DNA from: Cytophagales bacterium
Lineage (GTDB): Bacteria; Bacteroidota; Bacteroidia; Cytophagales; Cyclobacteriaceae
Assembly (NCBI GenBank): GCA_003454975.1
Contig: DMST01000396.1
Coordinates: 31,053 to 38,798 of the forward strand
Direction: 5' to 3'
Length of the DNA stretch: 7,746 bases
The notes beneath the pieces were generated by a model, which was not told the origin of the DNA, ran no database searches, and was given only the letters and a program-made list of their open reading frames with translations. This document shows, piece by piece, positions 1-6,340 of the stretch (position 1 is the stretch's first letter; each line of letters begins with the position of its first letter). The position numbers and the translations under genes were made by a program.

Positions 1-723
1 CATCGCTGATCCAATGGCACCAGCCTGGTTTTTCAATTCTGCAGCTACTACCTCAGCCTCTACGTCCAGGTAACTCGCATATTTTTCAAACTTTTTGCTA
101 ACACCCCCACCTATGATGATTAGGTCTGGCCAGAACCGGGCGGTTAGTTTTAGTAAGAATTCATTGAGCCGCAGTCCCCATTCCTTCCAAGAGAGATCCT
201 GCTGTTCGCGAACTTTATTGCTCGCGTACAATTCTGCGGCTCGGCCGTGCAATAGTAAGTGACCTAGCTCTGTATTGGGTACCAGGTGCCCTTTGGTAAA
301 TAGTGCCGAACCAATACCAGTGCCTACAGCAATGACTAGGACCGAACCGGAACCGGTATGATGTCTTCCTGCTCCGAATTTCATTTCTGCTAATCCGGCA
401 GCATCCACATCGTTGATCACGCGGGTAGGCTGGCCCAATACTCGGGTAAACTCTGCATCGGCATTGATTCCGATCCAGCTAGGATCGATGTTGGAGGCAG
501 TTTTTACAATGCTGCTACGAACTGCCGCAGGAAAACCTACTCCTACAGGTCCTTGCCAACCGTGTTCGTCCATCACCTTCTTAGCGGTTTCCATGACCGC
601 TTCAGGAGTGGCAGGTTGCGGAGTAAGAATTCGAATGCGCTCCGTGACCAATTCACCGGTTTCAACATTTACCACGGCACCTTTGATTCCTGTACCGCCT
701 ATATCAATGCCTAAGTATTCCAT
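1..723 (-). CDS. ppgK: Polyphosphate glucokinase-like ROK-family sugar kinase, 3' end cut by window edge
   Basis: The protein should phosphorylate glucose at C6 in the cytoplasm, using polyphosphate and/or ATP. My translation of the complement gives 241 residues from the ATG at 723 with no stop before base 1. The ROK motifs appear in order: phosphate-binding DIGGTG (7-12), catalytic Asp in INDVDAAG (D105), second phosphate loop AVGTGIGSAL (132-141), sugar-side ELGH (152-155) and adenosine motif IIGGGVSKK (203-211). It lacks the Cys-rich zinc motif of NagC/Mlc-type ROK proteins. TPQPATP, the early TASNIDPSW block and LVPNTELGH are features I associate with polyphosphate glucokinases, and the visible part is nearly the usual length (about 245-265). 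The start lies 30 bases after the DoxX-like gene, so co-transcription is likely. Phosphoryl donor preference cannot be read from sequence. Confidence 0.9.
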   Translation of the reverse strand, partial: MEYLGIDIGGTGIKGAVVNVETGELVTERIRILTPQPATPEAVMETAKKVMDEHGWQGPVGVGFPAAVRSSIVKTASNIDPSWIGINADAEFTRVLGQPTRVINDVDAAGLAEMKFGAGRHHTGSGSVLVIAVGTGIGSALFTKGHLVPNTELGHLLLHGRAAELYASNKVREQQDLSWKEWGLRLNEFLLKLTARFWPDLIIIGGGVSKKFEKYASYLDVEAEVVAAELKNQAGAIGSAM

Positions 724-753
724 CCCGGTAAAATACCAAAAACTAGCGTTTGG

Positions 754-1137
754 CTAATGCAACCGTTTGCGGCCCTGCCAGGCTGCCCATCCCATAAAGA
801 AGGGGTGGATAGCCAACAGTCGGAACCATGCTACCCAAGTTGGGGTACACAACCCATCCGGAATACAAGAACCTATTTGGATGAAGTAGACATGGGATGG
901 AATAAAGGCAATAAGCATGGCAACAATGCCCCAGGATGCCCATTTCCTAGTTGGGCTCCACCAAAGGCCTAAGGCCAGAGCAATTTCCAGGATTCCACTA
1001 CCGATATTGATCGCGCTGGGGGCAGGTAAGTAGTTCGGAATAAGTGGGAGGTAAAATCCCGGATCCCGAAAGTGGTTGATTCCGGCTACCAAATAAAATC
1101 CAACTTGAATGAGTAGGCTGACTCGGTATAGGTTCAT
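754..1137 (-). CDS. DoxX-like small integral membrane protein
   Basis: This is a 127-residue membrane protein of the DoxX-like superfamily; its biochemical role is unknown. Four hydrophobic segments are visible at about 4-22, 42-60, 66-84 and 100-122. Family-like landmarks are AGINHF (18-23), the FYLPLIPNYLP stretch (28-38), SGILE (47-51) and the short loop SPTRKWA (61-67). A CX5C pair (C91, C97) lies between helices 3 and 4, at a predicted membrane edge. The ATG (1137-1135) overlaps the TGA of the upstream gene (1136-1134) as ATGA, which implies translational coupling. The ppgK-like kinase follows after 30 bases. The family assignment is a pattern match from memory; the annotated role of DoxX in thiosulfate oxidation should not be transferred here. 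Confidence 0.75.
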   Translation of the reverse strand: MNLYRVSLLIQVGFYLVAGINHFRDPGFYLPLIPNYLPAPSAINIGSGILEIALALGLWWSPTRKWASWGIVAMLIAFIPSHVYFIQIGSCIPDGLCTPTWVAWFRLLAIHPFFMGWAAWQGRKRLH

Positions 1138-1550
1138 GCCTTCACCTTAAACCCGGTGGATTTGTAGGCAGCCCTGAGAATTAAAAAGAAGGGTATCCAC
1201 CAGATTAAATCGTTGGTAGGGAGGGTAATTCCGAAACCGACGGGTAAATCTGCCATGAAGTAGTTGAATACGAAGCCGATAGGCCCGAAGATTTTGCCAA
1301 GAAAACCCACCATCACAATGGGCCACTGACCAATAGGATCATAACTGGCCCACCAATACGCAAGGCCATATACTCCAATTACCATCCCCATGCCTTGCCA
1401 AACGGTGGGGTGATTTATGAGTTCCATTCCTGCTATTTCGAAGAAGGACTGTGGAGCCAGCACTACCCAAGCTCCCCATAGTATATTGTATACTGCAGCA
1501 ATGCGCAATACGGTGCGCATCCACGGCTTTTCCCATGTGTTTTCACTCAT
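1134..1550 (-). CDS. Small four-helix membrane protein of unknown function
   Basis: A 138-residue protein with four hydrophobic segments at about 14-33, 48-68, 76-96 and 112-130. Short charged or polar patches suggest a conserved family: HPTVWQGMGMVIGVYG (47-62), DPIGQWPIVMVGFLGK (71-86) and TNDLIWWIPF (112-121). I recall similar small membrane proteins labelled loosely as alkyl hydroperoxide reductase in databases. Nothing here resembles AhpC: there is no peroxidatic Cys and in fact no Cys at all. No clear Shine-Dalgarno sequence precedes the ATG; the leader instead has a small GC-rich hairpin (1563-1577). It is the first gene of a probable three-gene unit with the DoxX-like protein and the glucokinase. 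Coding status is well supported by the ATGA overlap; function is not assigned. Confidence 0.75.
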   Translation of the reverse strand: MSENTWEKPWMRTVLRIAAVYNILWGAWVVLAPQSFFEIAGMELINHPTVWQGMGMVIGVYGLAYWWASYDPIGQWPIVMVGFLGKIFGPIGFVFNYFMADLPVGFGITLPTNDLIWWIPFFLILRAAYKSTGFKVKA

Positions 1551-1562
1551 GGCTACGTAACC

Positions 1563-1577
1563 ATCCGTTTGCCGGAT
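1563..1577 (-). promoter_or_regulatory. Small dyad in the leader of the four-helix membrane protein gene
   Basis: ATCCG (1563-1567) and CGGAT (1573-1577) are perfect inverted repeats around a 5-base centre. They lie 12 bases upstream of the start codon at 1550. In the minus-strand transcript this would be a five-pair hairpin with a GCAAA loop, close enough to the start to affect ribosome access; as DNA it could equally be an operator. The stem is short, so it may be chance. Confidence 0.3.
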
Positions 1578-1835
1578 AGTTTGTGGAGTACTGTAGGTAA
1601 AAGAGTAAGAAAAAAGGAGCGCCGGTTGATAGCGTTCCTTAGGATAGTTAGTACTCGCCTGACTTTACTGGCCTTTGTAGAAAGTAGTAGTAAGAGTCTC
1701 TGCTCCAACATCACGCGACCTTATAAGTCAGTAATAAAAAGGGCGCTGCCAGAGCATAAGGGATCAAAAATTACAAAGGAAGAAGAGGGAGTAGGGTATG
1801 GCCTAAATCTGAAACCAGTTCGTGAAAAAGCGACT

Positions 1836-1865
1836 GATGACTTAGTCATCCGCATTGTAAATGCG
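1836..1865. repeat. Two adjacent 15-base perfect dyads
   Basis: GATGACT-T-AGTCATC (1836-1850, arms of 7 around one base) directly abuts CGCATT-GTA-AATGCG (1851-1865, arms of 6 around three). Read on the minus strand they follow the VOC gene by about 65 bases. The last hairpin is followed six bases later by a run of five T (complement of 1825-1829), so they could act as a weak terminator or 3' end protector of the peptidase-VOC transcript. An operator function is also possible. Confidence 0.4.
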
Positions 1866-1930
1866 CAGACACATGGGAGGAGATGATATACAAATTGGTC
1901 CCCCAGAAGAACCCTTTTGGATATGAATGA

Positions 1931-2311
1931 TTACCTAAGTTTGAATTCAGGATTATAAATCAGCCCCACTAAATTACCCCAAGGGTCAAACAAAGATCCT
2001 AATAGTAGCGGGCCACCCACGGAGTGAGGTTCCTCGTGCTCGGTGGCTCCCAGACCAATGAAGTGATCATAACTAACTTGGATATCTTCCACCCCCCAGT
2101 AGGTCACAGAATGGGTGCCGCGCAACCCATCACTTTCATTTTCTTCTGGCTGCAGTCCCAACTCATACCCCCCAATGTTGAACCCAACATAAAAGGGTTC
2201 AACAAAGTACGGTTCGGTTTCAAAGGCCTTGGTATACCATTCTCTGGCTTTGTCCAGATCTTTTCCGGGCACCCGGTACACTACGGTGCGTAGTCCTAAA
2301 GTTTTACTCAT
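1931..2311 (-). CDS. VOC-superfamily (glyoxalase/bleomycin-resistance fold) protein
   Basis: A 126-residue single-module vicinal-oxygen-chelate protein, probably cytoplasmic, substrate unknown. Fold landmarks are the opening strand and helix (TVVYRVPGKDLDKAREWY, 9-26), the GFNIGGYELGLQP strand (43-55), the second-half start THSVTYWGVED (66-76) and the closing LFDPWGNLVGLIYNP (107-121). E50 sits at a usual metal-ligand position. The residue where many family members carry the last Glu ligand is Tyr (Y119), and the first strand offers no His or Glu, so a normal metal site looks incomplete. The product could be a binding protein or a divergent enzyme. Its start overlaps the end of the M14 peptidase gene by 8 bases (2304-2311), which suggests coupled translation; no separate promoter is evident. 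Confidence 0.85.
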   Translation of the reverse strand: MSKTLGLRTVVYRVPGKDLDKAREWYTKAFETEPYFVEPFYVGFNIGGYELGLQPEENESDGLRGTHSVTYWGVEDIQVSYDHFIGLGATEHEEPHSVGGPLLLGSLFDPWGNLVGLIYNPEFKLR

Positions 2312-3584
2312 GATAGGAAAGCATCAGTTTCATTAGCTCTTGAGCCGCTACTTCTCCTTTTAGTTTAAGAAAATCGCGGTCGGTATTATCGCCCAACTCG
2401 AACACAATGGCTTCGGTGTTGAATTGCTTGTAAAAGTAGTTACGAGATACCATAGTGGGCTCAATATTTTTAGTAGGCCGGATGGTAGGTTTTGGCCCGG
2501 GAAGCTTCACCTGCAGGCTGTCCAGCCAACGGGATACCAAGCGAGGCAAGGAACCGGAGAGGGAATCGGGGAGAGTGTAATAAATGTCGTCCCACGTGGA
2601 GTGAAAATCAATAGCAAAATCCCAATGTTTGCCCTGAGCGGCTTGATCTAGCATCAAATCACGAACTGTCCGGGTTTCCGGTTGGTTGAAATCTGCCCAG
2701 TCGCGGTTTAGGTCAATACCACCACTGTTGTGCCGCCAGTGGCCACCGTCTACTCCGTCAGGGTTCATTAAAGGTACTACGTATAAAGTATATTGGTAGA
2801 GAAACTTATCGGTCAACTCACTGTCAGAAACTATTTCGTCAATGAACCCCTTCATGGCCAAGTAGCCTGTGACCTCCGGTGGGTGTTGTCGTGAAATTAC
2901 CATGACCAATCGGTCCGCGGTAGCGTTCCCTATCTTCATGGCACGTAGAGGCCGTCCTTCTCGGCTATAACCCAGGGTTAGCGTATCTACCCGACCCGGA
3001 GTTACCTTACTATCCATCCAAGCAAATACCTCTCGGGTAGTTTGGATCTCTTGGGCAGCTAGCCATAGCGTGTCTGCCGTCAGGTCCAATTTCAACAAGG
3101 CCGATTCTGCTTGTGAGCCCGTACCAAACCGCTCTACGCCTTGATTTTCAATTATTACTCTTGTGGTATCCAAGGCACTCCAGCTTTGCCCGTCAGTACT
3201 TTGCTTGGGCCAATACCGATGCTGCCCTACCATGTAGGTAAGCCGTAACCAAATGGTTTTGGGAGCATCTGCCCACAGCTTAAAGGCATACCATGCGCTG
3301 GGATTGATGGGGGCGTTCTCAGGATTGATGATGGCCGTATATAGGGTGTCGTTGGATTGTGCTATCCCGTTGAGGCGGCCGCCCAGAAAGGCGCTACTGG
3401 CATATATGCCTCCGGGGAGGGTATAGGTTTGGTTGTTATTTGCTACTATGGGTTTGGTGACGGTAGATACCCGGGGGCTAGGGGGCTGACCTTGATACGC
3501 CGTATTTTCCGAAGAAGGCGAGGGGGATTGGCAGCTGAATAAGCCACTGACGATTGCTACAGTGAGTAGGAGGTGGTTTTTCAT
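2304..3584 (-). CDS. M14-family zinc carboxypeptidase, probable lipoprotein
   Basis: A 426-residue secreted metallopeptidase. Residues 1-18 form a lipoprotein signal (basic start, hydrophobic core, lipobox LFSC with C18). No run of acidic residues follows the Cys, so I do not predict surface export. The Ser/Pro-rich linker (19-45) leads to a beta-rich region (about 60-185) with WYAFKLWADAPKTIWLRL (98-115), resembling the domain that precedes the catalytic domain in cytosolic-carboxypeptidase-type M14 enzymes. The catalytic domain (about 200-425) has zinc ligands H234 and E237 (RQHPPE), H328 (DFHST), substrate-binding N293/R294 (DLNRDW), NPDG (274-277) and the catalytic Glu E396 (VFELGD). All expected active-site residues are present, so it should be an active peptidase in the periplasm or outer membrane. 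It heads a two-gene unit with the VOC protein and is divergent from accA. Peptide specificity is unknown. Confidence 0.9.
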   Translation of the reverse strand: MKNHLLLTVAIVSGLFSCQSPSPSSENTAYQGQPPSPRVSTVTKPIVANNNQTYTLPGGIYASSAFLGGRLNGIAQSNDTLYTAIINPENAPINPSAWYAFKLWADAPKTIWLRLTYMVGQHRYWPKQSTDGQSWSALDTTRVIIENQGVERFGTGSQAESALLKLDLTADTLWLAAQEIQTTREVFAWMDSKVTPGRVDTLTLGYSREGRPLRAMKIGNATADRLVMVISRQHPPEVTGYLAMKGFIDEIVSDSELTDKFLYQYTLYVVPLMNPDGVDGGHWRHNSGGIDLNRDWADFNQPETRTVRDLMLDQAAQGKHWDFAIDFHSTWDDIYYTLPDSLSGSLPRLVSRWLDSLQVKLPGPKPTIRPTKNIEPTMVSRNYFYKQFNTEAIVFELGDNTDRDFLKLKGEVAAQELMKLMLSYHE

Positions 3585-3724
3585 AGGAGCAAAAAATATG
3601 ATGGGTTGGTAATTTATAAAAATTCAGAGGAGCAATGCAGATACTGATTCGTTTGGGTAGTTGTAATTGTATGGGGCGTGGATACATAACCTGGTAGAAA
3701 GAACCGGGTTTCCTGATCCTTTCT

Positions 3725-3732
3725 TATCTTAG
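3725..3732 (+). promoter_or_regulatory. Possible -7 element of the accA promoter
   Basis: TATCTTAG resembles the Bacteroidota -7 consensus TAnnTTTG in five of six fixed positions. It lies 23 bases upstream of the accA start, leaving a short leader with GTGGAG (3745-3750) as a fair ribosome binding site. No clear TTG is seen at the expected -33 position (about 3702-3706), so the call is weak. Confidence 0.35.
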
Positions 3733-3755
3733 CGGCCCAACTTTGTGGAGCATAT

Positions 3756-4703
3756 ATGCAACTGGACTTTGAAAAGCCGATTGCCGAGCTAGAGGTTAAG
3801 CTGGCAGAAATGAAAAAGTTGGCCAATGAGAGCAATGTAGATGTCTCTTCAGCGGTCCGGGATTTGGAAGAAAGAATCCAAAGCCTGAAAGAAGAAACTT
3901 TCCACAACCTCACGCGCTGGCAGCGAGTACAGCTGTCGCGTCATCCTGATCGACCTTATACCCTCGATTATATTTACAATATCACTTCTGATTTTGTGGA
4001 GTTGCACGGGGACCGTACGGTGAAGGATGACAAAGCCATGGTAGGTGGATTTGGAAACATCGACGGCAAAACCTTCATGTTGATTGGCCAGCAAAAAGGC
4101 CGCAATACCAAGCAGCGCCAAATGCGTAACTTTGGTATGGCAAACCCTGAGGGGTATCGTAAGGCCTTGCGGCTGATGAAGATGGCTGAGAAGTTCAACA
4201 AACCCATCATCACTTTTATTGATACCCCTGGAGCGTTCCCCGGTCTCGAGGCGGAAGAGCGCGGGCAAGGTGAGGCCATTGCGCGCAATTTGAAGGAGAT
4301 GGCAACCCTAAAGGTTCCCGTGATATGTATCATCATTGGTGAGGGTGCTTCTGGTGGTGCTTTGGGCATTGGCGTAGGAGATAAAGTGCTGATGCTGGAG
4401 AACACTTGGTATTCTGTGATCTCTCCCGAGAGTTGTTCTTCAATTTTGTGGCGCAGTTGGGAATACAAAGAGCAAGCAGCGGAGGCCTTAAGGCTGACTT
4501 CGTCTGATATGAAGGAGTTGCAGATTGTTGATGATGTGATCCCAGAGCCTTTGGGTGGCGCACATCAGGATTCTATATGGATGTCTGACCAAATCAAGAG
4601 CGTTATTCTGAAAGAGACCGCAGCTTTGGAAAAGCTGGATACGGAGGATAGAATCATGAAAAGGATTGAGAAATTCTCGAATATGGGTGTAGTTGCGAGC
4701 TAA
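3756..4703 (+). CDS. accA: Acetyl-CoA carboxylase carboxyltransferase subunit alpha
   Basis: AccA pairs with AccD to transfer carboxyl from carboxybiotin-BCCP to acetyl-CoA, giving malonyl-CoA for fatty acid synthesis in the cytoplasm. The 315 residues are the usual length. An N-terminal helical region (1-50) is followed by the crotonase-like carboxyltransferase domain with ELHGDR (82-87), GQQKGR (111-116), PEGYRKA (131-137), DTPGAFPG (156-163), EERGQ (167-171), GEGASGGA (195-202) and SPESCSSIL (223-231). A GTGGAG sequence ends five bases before the ATG. accD is not nearby. The gene appears monocistronic, with a short leader and an intrinsic terminator 25 bases after the stop. Confidence 0.98.
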   Translation: MQLDFEKPIAELEVKLAEMKKLANESNVDVSSAVRDLEERIQSLKEETFHNLTRWQRVQLSRHPDRPYTLDYIYNITSDFVELHGDRTVKDDKAMVGGFGNIDGKTFMLIGQQKGRNTKQRQMRNFGMANPEGYRKALRLMKMAEKFNKPIITFIDTPGAFPGLEAEERGQGEAIARNLKEMATLKVPVICIIIGEGASGGALGIGVGDKVLMLENTWYSVISPESCSSILWRSWEYKEQAAEALRLTSSDMKELQIVDDVIPEPLGGAHQDSIWMSDQIKSVILKETAALEKLDTEDRIMKRIEKFSNMGVVAS

Positions 4704-4727
4704 AGGCAGCTAATCTTCGATAAACAG

Positions 4728-4758
4728 ACCTCGGTGGTATTCCCACCGAGGTTTTTTT
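4728..4758 (+). terminator. Intrinsic terminator of accA
   Basis: Perfect arms CCTCGGTGG (4729-4737) and CCACCGAGG (4743-4751) enclose a five-base loop, with A4728-T4752 extending the stem. A run of seven T (4752-4758) follows. It sits 25 bases after the accA stop in the correct orientation. Confidence 0.95.
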
Positions 4759-4909
4759 GTACCTGAATTTTTGAGGCGGCTAACTCGTTGGGGTTCAGAG
4801 TGATATTATAATTATACGATTGAGTAAAACATGAATTCTCAGAAATTCCCCGCTACGGAAACGGTTGCAAATCTTCTTATTGTAATAATTTATCGAAGCA
4901 TCATTATAA

Positions 4910-4927
4910 TTTAACTAAATGGTTAAA
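4910..4927. promoter_or_regulatory. Predicted TetR operator upstream of tetR (imperfect palindrome)
   Basis: TTTAACTAAATGGTTAAA is an 18-base near-palindrome with outer arms TTTAAC/GTTAAA. It differs at only two central positions from the perfect palindrome before the downstream redox gene (5585-5602). It begins 51 bases before the tetR start codon and overlaps a TATAAT-like sequence (4905-4910), so binding here could block the tetR promoter. Size and symmetry fit TetR-family operators. Assignment to this TetR is inference from the shared site and gene order. Confidence 0.75.
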
Positions 4928-4943
4928 CCTAACAGTTGTTAGG
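4928..4943. promoter_or_regulatory. Second dyad abutting the tetR operator
   Basis: CCTAAC-AGTT-GTTAGG is a perfect dyad directly following the first operator. It reuses the TAAC/GTTA half-sites but with a four-base rather than six-base centre. Together the two sites present four alternating half-sites (TAAC 4912, GTTA 4922, TAAC 4930, GTTA 4938). It may be an auxiliary site or a leader hairpin. Confidence 0.45.
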
Positions 4944-4960
4944 GTCGTATTTACTATTGC

Positions 4961-5569
4961 ATGGCAAAGGATAGCACAACTGAACAACTCATAGCCGATA
5001 CGGCAGAGAAGGTATTTCTGGAAAAAGGCATTGCTGGCGCACGAATGCAAGAGATTGCAGATGCTGCCGGGATCAACAAAGCACTACTCCACTATTACTT
5101 TCGGAGTAAGGACAAACTGTTCGAATATGTGTTTGATCGGGTATTCCAAGACTTTGTGATGCGGCTCAGAACGGTGTTTGAGGAAGAGTTGCCAATTGAA
5201 GGCCAGATTCGGGTATTTATTAGTCGATACATCCAAATCTTTGATCGTAAACCTGGTATGCCGCTGTTCATTCAGACGGAACTCTACAGAAACCCGGATT
5301 TGATTAAGCGATTTACATTTCTACAATCCGTTTTTCCGGCGGACTACATTAGAAAGGAGATTGCTAAGAAAGTGGAGGTAGGAGAATGGAGGCCTATCAG
5401 GGTTTCTGATTTCCTTACGAATCTCATTGGCTTATGCGTATATCCGTATCTCGCTCAGCCATTATTGCAGCATGCATTCTCTATGAATGACTCTGATTAT
5501 CAAGGTTTTCTAGAGAATAGAGCTGAAACCATTTATACGTTTTTCCTACAGGGATTACGGACCCAATAA
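4961..5569 (+). CDS. TetR/AcrR-family transcriptional regulator
   Basis: A 202-residue, normal-length TetR-type repressor. The N-terminal DNA-binding domain (about 8-55) has the typical helix 1 (LIADTAEKVFLEKG) and helix-turn-helix MQEIADAAGINKALLHYYF (29-47) ending in the conserved YYF and K52. The remaining residues (about 60-202) are the variable helical ligand and dimerisation domain, which gives no ligand clue. No Shine-Dalgarno sequence precedes the ATG. The gene follows an 18-base near-palindrome. A perfect version of the same palindrome lies in the 63-base gap before the next gene, so the protein probably represses itself and the deiodinase-like gene. TetR proteins of this N-terminal style often control efflux or lipid genes in Bacteroidota, but no such gene is adjacent here. 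Confidence 0.93.
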   Translation: MAKDSTTEQLIADTAEKVFLEKGIAGARMQEIADAAGINKALLHYYFRSKDKLFEYVFDRVFQDFVMRLRTVFEEELPIEGQIRVFISRYIQIFDRKPGMPLFIQTELYRNPDLIKRFTFLQSVFPADYIRKEIAKKVEVGEWRPIRVSDFLTNLIGLCVYPYLAQPLLQHAFSMNDSDYQGFLENRAETIYTFFLQGLRTQ

Positions 5570-5584
5570 AAAATTTGCACCCGC

Positions 5585-5602
5585 TTTAACCATATGGTTA
5601 AA
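5585..5602. promoter_or_regulatory. Predicted TetR operator upstream of the deiodinase-like gene (perfect palindrome)
   Basis: TTTAACCATATGGTTAAA is a perfect 18-base palindrome, 30 bases before the start codon at 5633. A TTTG (5574-5577) lies just upstream and ACTATTTG (5602-5609) just downstream. These are possible promoter elements, though their 24-base spacing is longer than the usual 19-21. The palindrome therefore sits where a repressor would occlude the promoter. Sixteen of 18 bases match the site before tetR. Confidence 0.85.
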
Positions 5603-5632
5603 CTATTTGGATAATCTATCATAACACACACA

Positions 5633-6340
5633 ATGGAAACTTACAATTATTCCCACTTCAAGCCCGAGCATTACTCGGTTTCTGATTTCGGTGGTCCTAA
5701 GGCAGGTCAGCCGTTTGAGGACATGGAGCTATTCGATCTGGACGGAAAACGGCAAAATCTAAGCCGCTATCTAGGTACAAAACCAGTGGTACTGGAGACG
5801 GTGAGTCTTACTTGCCCCAGTTATGTGCAGGCATTACCCAAAATGCGCAATTTGCAAAAGCTGTATCCTGACGTACTATTTTTGGTTCTGTATGTGCGCG
5901 AAGCCCATCCTGGGGGATTGACTCCTGCGCATCGTACATTGGGCGGAAAGTTAATTGCAGCCCGGCAACTGGGTATGCTGCATCGTGAAGACCGAACCAT
6001 CTTGGTAGATGGACTTGACGGTAAATCTCATAGAGACTATGGAGGCCTTCCTAATATGGTATATGTTTTTGATCGGGACGGCCAGGTTGCCTTTCGGGCA
6101 GACTGGAACCAGCCGGATCATTTGGCCTACGTGTTGAAGTCACTGACTAGTGAAGATCGGCACTTATTTCGCCGCGACTATTTTAGCCCCTTATCACCTA
6201 GCATATGGTCCGCTTGGAAAGCTCTTCGTATTGGCGGCTTTTATGCCATGTGGGACTTTATAAAGGGGCTACCTTCCTTGTTAAGGCTTTGTAAACTCAA
6301 CAATCTGAATTATCACCACCGAGCCTTAATTGGTGGCTAA
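5633..6340 (+). CDS. Iodothyronine deiodinase-like thioredoxin-fold protein (Cys version)
   Basis: A 235-residue cytoplasmic redoxin-type protein, with no signal peptide. The thioredoxin-like domain spans about 20-172: AGQPFEDMELFDLDGKRQNL opens the fold, then PVVLETVSLTCPSY (51-64) places C61 (codon TGC) where deiodinases have selenocysteine in SCTUPPF. LVLYVREAHPGG (84-95) matches the deiodinase YIEEAHPSDGW block, with E90 and H92 spaced 29 and 31 residues from C61 (30 and 32 in human DIO1 as I recall it). There is no CXXC, so it is not a classical thioredoxin. The last 60 residues (about 175-235) are Trp/Leu-rich and basic, possibly amphipathic. The gene follows tetR by 63 bases with a perfect operator between. 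Substrate unknown: a thiol peroxidase or reductive dehalogenation role is possible, iodothyronine itself unlikely. Confidence 0.85.
   Translation: METYNYSHFKPEHYSVSDFGGPKAGQPFEDMELFDLDGKRQNLSRYLGTKPVVLETVSLTCPSYVQALPKMRNLQKLYPDVLFLVLYVREAHPGGLTPAHRTLGGKLIAARQLGMLHREDRTILVDGLDGKSHRDYGGLPNMVYVFDRDGQVAFRADWNQPDHLAYVLKSLTSEDRHLFRRDYFSPLSPSIWSAWKALRIGGFYAMWDFIKGLPSLLRLCKLNNLNYHHRALIGG

Larger units (their letters stand above)
1551..1930. other. Gene-poor spacer between two leftward gene groups
   Basis: About 380 bases with no convincing gene. A 105-codon plus-strand frame opens at a TTG at 1569, but it has no ribosome binding site, a random-looking Lys/Arg-rich product and no recognisable motif. 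Three dyads are present: ATCCG/CGGAT at 1563-1577 just ahead of the membrane-protein operon, and two back-to-back 15-base dyads at 1836-1865. The promoter of the leftward operon should lie near 1560-1640 on the minus strand, but I see no good TAnnTTTG match there. Confidence 0.6.

Noticed and set aside
1569..1886. 105-codon plus-strand reading frame in the 1551-1930 spacer
   Set aside because: It starts at TTG without a ribosome binding site, has no recognisable motif, an amino acid make-up typical of translated spacer, and runs over two dyads.
3590..3599. TATTTTTTG on the minus strand as a -7 element for the peptidase gene
   Set aside because: It has one base too many between TA and TTTG, and transcription would begin on the start codon.
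3635..3697. 20-codon frame (MQILIRLGS...) preceded by GAGGAG in the accA/peptidase spacer
   Set aside because: The GGAG is only two bases from the ATG, the product resembles nothing, and the region is expected to hold divergent promoters.
4857..4870. CGGAAACGGTTGCA as a possible LacI-type operator
   Set aside because: Symmetry is partial, it fits the catabolite-type consensus poorly, and there is no second copy or LacI-type gene in the window.
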